Of a stretch of 64,000 nt of DNA, positions 63,419-64,000 are shown in pieces. The position numbers were made by a program, and so were the translations under genes. The DNA is from Lentisphaerae bacterium GWF2_57_35 (GTDB lineage: Bacteria > Verrucomicrobiota > Kiritimatiellia > CAIQIC01 > GWF2-57-35): positions 1 through 64,000 of the forward strand of contig MHBK01000027.1 of assembly GCA_001804865.1 (NCBI GenBank), written 5' to 3'. How positions within the stretch are numbered: position 1 is the stretch's first letter; the number at the start of each line of letters is the position of its first letter. Below the pieces are notes generated by a model. The model was not told where the DNA came from. It was given only the letters and a program-made list of their open reading frames with translations, and searched no databases.

Positions 63419-64000
63419 GGCGACTCCGTCCTTTGTCGATCGCGTGATCCGGTTTTGCCTCGAGCAAAAGCTGGTGGTTGCGCTGCTGGTGCTGTTCATC
63501 ATGGCCTGGGGCGTAATGGTGGCGCCTTTCGACTGGAATATTTCCTGGCTGGAGCGCCGGCCTGTTCCCGTGGATGCGATTCCGGACATTGGCGAGAATC
63601 AACAGATTGTTTTTACGGAATGGATGGGCCGCTCGCCAAAAGACGTGGACGATCAAATCTCGTATCCGCTCACCGTGTCCTTGCTCGGCATTCCGGACGT
63701 CAAGACGATCCGCAGTTACTCGATGTTCGGCTTTTCGATGATCTACATCATTTTCGAGGAGGGCGTCGAATTTGAGGCCGCGCAGAACCGGATCATTGCC
63801 CGGCTCAACGGTCTGCCGGCCGGCGTGTTGCCGGAAGACGTCAAACCTGCGTTGGGTCCTTACGCCACGGCGCTCGGACAAGTTTTTTGGTACACCCTCG
63901 AAGGCCGCGATCCCGACGGCAAAGCGGTGGGCGGTTGGGATCTGGAGGAGCTTCGCACGGTTCAGGATTGGACGGTGCGCTATTACCTGCAATCCGCCGA
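63411..64000 (+). CDS. CusA/CzcA-type RND heavy-metal efflux pump, cut by window end
   Basis: The first 196 codons only; the family has about 1,040. Start ATG 63411. The N-terminal helix 'QKLVVALLVLFIMAWGVMVA' is followed by 'VDAIPDIGENQQIVFTEWMG' and 'RSPKDVDDQISYPLTVSLLG', characteristic of heavy-metal RND pumps. Trimeric proton antiporter of the inner membrane. Substrate Cu/Ag is suggested by the metal-binding domains of the partner, but Co/Zn/Cd is not excluded. Confidence 0.93.
   Translation, partial: MSEATPSFVDRVIRFCLEQKLVVALLVLFIMAWGVMVAPFDWNISWLERRPVPVDAIPDIGENQQIVFTEWMGRSPKDVDDQISYPLTVSLLGIPDVKTIRSYSMFGFSMIYIIFEEGVEFEAAQNRIIARLNGLPAGVLPEDVKPALGPYATALGQVFWYTLEGRDPDGKAVGGWDLEELRTVQDWTVRYYLQSA

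Overview
The window looks like chromosomal DNA of a nitrogen-fixing, Gram-negative bacterium of the PVC superphylum, most likely Kiritimatiellota or Verrucomicrobiota. This is inferred from several things: secreted gingipain-like protease and repeat proteins with a C-terminal 'RLYTIEW' type module, a C. pasteurianum-like nif cluster with two nifI genes, bacterial homospermidine synthase, a fused alpha-CTD/sigma-4/HARE-like regulator, outer-membrane (LptF/G, TolC-like) genes, and many families of short intergenic repeats. No rRNA, tRNA or CRISPR array was seen.

Layout. 1-9.5 kb: a truncated secreted repeat protein, a C25 protease, a thioesterase, a DEDD exonuclease, release factor 3, a double-ACT protein and a frameshifted secreted repeat protein. 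9.5-21 kb: an ornithine decarboxylase plus homospermidine synthase pair, a D-cysteine desulfhydrase-like enzyme, a QueG-like protein, a HEAT-methyltransferase fusion, an outer-membrane protein, an NmrA-like protein, a HEAT-repeat periplasmic protein and a Bcr/CflA-type exporter. 21-32 kb: one minus-strand nif operon, nifH-nifI1-nifI2-nifD-nifK-nifE-nifN-nifB-[2Fe-2S] ferredoxin-nifV-GNAT, with a good sigma-54 site before nifH. 32-35.7 kb: an accessory island with relics of DUF4338 and IS66-type genes, a YefM-YoeB module, a nitrilase-family amidase and a roughly 1 kb repeat island of unknown nature. 35.7-42.3 kb: a solute:sodium symporter, an AmrS-like radical SAM enzyme, PilT with an overlapping PilZ-like gene, an LptF/LptG permease and a novel-looking regulator. 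42.5-46.2 kb: gap-pgk-tpiA-secG. 46.3-58.8 kb: a peptide ABC transporter locus with two substrate-binding proteins, two permease pairs and one ATPase pair, interrupted by two PIN-type toxin-antitoxin modules. 58.8-64 kb: a DUF4160/DUF2442 pair and a Cus-like heavy-metal efflux operon that runs off the end.

The most unusual material is non-coding. (i) Palindromes of the type TTCCAATNATTGGAA are set exactly 31 bp apart at three places, one of them in frame inside a permease gene. (ii) A 128-139 bp element with terminal inverted repeats is present twice, plus one solo core. (iii) Two 199-bp units at 34.8-35.2 kb have diverged in sequence but keep their motif spacing. (iv) Short-period repeats supply the start codon and the stop codon region of one lipoprotein gene. 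Product names rest on motif recognition by eye; no database search was run.
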